A stretch of 7,266 nt of DNA, taken from contig DXUR01000123.1 of assembly GCA_019417795.1 (NCBI GenBank), positions 1 to 7,266 of the forward strand, in the 5' to 3' direction. The translations under genes and the position numbers were made by a program. The notes under the pieces were generated by a model. That model ran no database searches, was not told the DNA's origin, and worked only from the letters and a program-made list of their open reading frames with translations. The DNA is from Clostridiales bacterium (lineage in GTDB: Bacteria > Bacillota_A > Clostridia > Oscillospirales > Oscillospiraceae). This document shows positions 6,788 to 7,266 of this stretch, piece by piece (the stretch's first letter is position 1; each line of letters opens with the position of its first letter).

Positions 6788-6816
6788 AGTATACTCTTCT
6801 GTGTCTGCCGGTGCAA
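6788..6816 (-). promoter_or_regulatory. Sigma-70-type promoter for the beta-glucosidase gene
   Basis: On the minus strand TTGCAC (complement of 6811-6816) and TATACT (complement of 6788-6793) are separated by exactly 17 bases. The -10 box lies 64 bases upstream of the ATG, giving a leader of roughly 55-60 bases that ends in a good ribosome binding site. A further TATAAT-like hexamer (complement of 6783-6788) overlaps it but is 22 bases from the -35. No clear operator was recognised in the leader. Confidence 0.65.
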
Positions 6817-6840
6817 ATAGCATTTTATTGGTGACCATTG

Positions 6841-6869
6841 TGGAAATACACACCAGGATACGCTATACT
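6841..6869 (+). promoter_or_regulatory. Sigma-70-type promoter for the UvrA-like gene
   Basis: TGGAAA (6841-6846, four of six matches to TTGACA) and TATACT (6864-6869) are 17 bases apart. The leader to the ATG at 6928 is about 50 bases and contains the purine-rich AGGAAAGGG (6911-6919), 8 bases before the start. The -35 boxes of this and the opposing promoter are 24 bases apart. Confidence 0.55.
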
Positions 6870-6927
6870 AAAACAGAGAACATGGAATTCATCTGGCGCA
6901 AAAAAGCCAAAGGAAAGGGAAAACAGA

Positions 6928-7266
6928 ATGATAGACAAAATGCTCGTGCGCGGGGCAAAGGTACACAACCTGAAAAACATCGACGTGGACATCCCGCTGA
7001 ACAAGATCGTGGGCATTGCGGGCGTGTCGGGGTCGGGTAAATCCTCGCTGGCGCTGGGGGTGCTGTATGCCGAAGGCTCCCGCCGGTATCTGGAGGCGCT
7101 GTCCACCTACACCCGCCGCCGGATGACCCAGGCTTCGAAAGCCTCGGTGGAAGAGGTGCTGTATGTCCCGGCGGCGCTGGCGCTGCACCAGCGGCCGGGC
7201 GTGCCGGGCATCCGCAGCACCTTCGGCACCGGCACGGAATTGCTGAACAGCCTGCGGCTCATGTAC
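6928..7266 (+). CDS. UvrA-like ABC ATPase (excinuclease subunit A paralogue), N-terminal part, runs off the right edge
   Basis: First 113 codons of a UvrA-family DNA-binding ATPase, open to the end of the window. It begins with [20 protein letters not shown], the usual UvrA opening, followed by a perfect Walker A ([11 protein letters not shown], about residues 34-44) and the UvrA-type [15 protein letters not shown]. After that it departs from canonical UvrA. Where UvrA has YARQFLGQMEKPD and GLSPAISIDQKT, this reads [13 protein letters not shown] and [13 protein letters not shown], then rejoins with [19 protein letters not shown], matching the RSTVGTVTEIYDYLRLLY segment. This suggests a stand-alone UvrA-like paralogue, such as the UvrA2/DrrC-like group, rather than the housekeeping repair subunit. 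Its role could be repair, DNA-drug tolerance or unknown. The ATG at 6928 is chosen because AGGAAAGGG is 8 bases upstream; an in-frame ATG at 6940 is possible. It has its own promoter and is divergent from the beta-glucosidase gene. Confidence 0.85.
   Translation, partial: MIDKMLVRGAKVHNLKNIDVDIPLNKIVGIAGVSGSGKSSLALGVLYAEGSRRYLEALSTYTRRRMTQASKASVEEVLYVPAALALHQRPGVPGIRSTFGTGTELLNSLRLMY

Noticed and set aside
5744..6820. Plus-strand open frame (358 codons) opposite the beta-glucosidase gene
   Set aside because: The minus strand encodes a complete GH1 enzyme here with both catalytic Glu residues. The plus-strand translation has no motif.

Overview
The window looks like chromosomal DNA from a gut Clostridia relative, in the Oscillospiraceae/Ruminococcaceae range (Faecalibacterium- or Gemmiger-like). 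This rests on the GC-rich coding style, the strong AGGAGG-type ribosome binding sites and the kinds of protein seen. It is an inference from style, not a database match.

Layout: (1) Bases 1-1995 hold the end of a potassium-responsive two-component system. The C-terminal half of the sensor kinase KdpD enters from the left edge and overlaps the response regulator gene kdpE by 8 bases. (2) Bases ~2012-2943 form a degraded scar. It holds a hairpin whose only T-rich flank reads on the minus strand, the 3' end of an IS3-family (IS150-like) transposase on the minus strand with one terminal inverted repeat, the C-terminal half of an AstE/AspA-like hydrolase gene, and two out-of-frame scraps of what looks like a DapA-family aldolase. 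(3) Bases 2955-5185 hold an intact glycerate 2-kinase gene followed closely by a LysR-family regulator on the same strand, probably one transcription unit. (4) Bases 5363-6724 on the minus strand encode a complete GH1 beta-glucosidase. Its active-site residues point to free rather than 6-phosphorylated glycosides. (5) Bases 6725-6927 carry two back-to-back promoters. The minus-strand one drives the beta-glucosidase gene. The plus-strand one drives a UvrA-like ATPase gene that runs off the right edge; its first 113 codons are present.

How the parts fit: KdpDE would sense low potassium or turgor stress and control a KdpFABC pump that is not in this window. The glycerate kinase feeds glycerate into lower glycolysis, and the LysR protein may regulate it. 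The aldolase-like and hydrolase-like remnants just upstream suggest that the kinase once belonged to a larger catabolic cluster that was eroded by an IS-linked deletion. The beta-glucosidase releases glucose from beta-glucosides.

No CRISPR array, tRNA, rRNA, phage module or convincing new system is visible. The most notable material is the deletion scar, which coincides with a visible change in base composition, and the non-canonical UvrA paralogue at the right edge.
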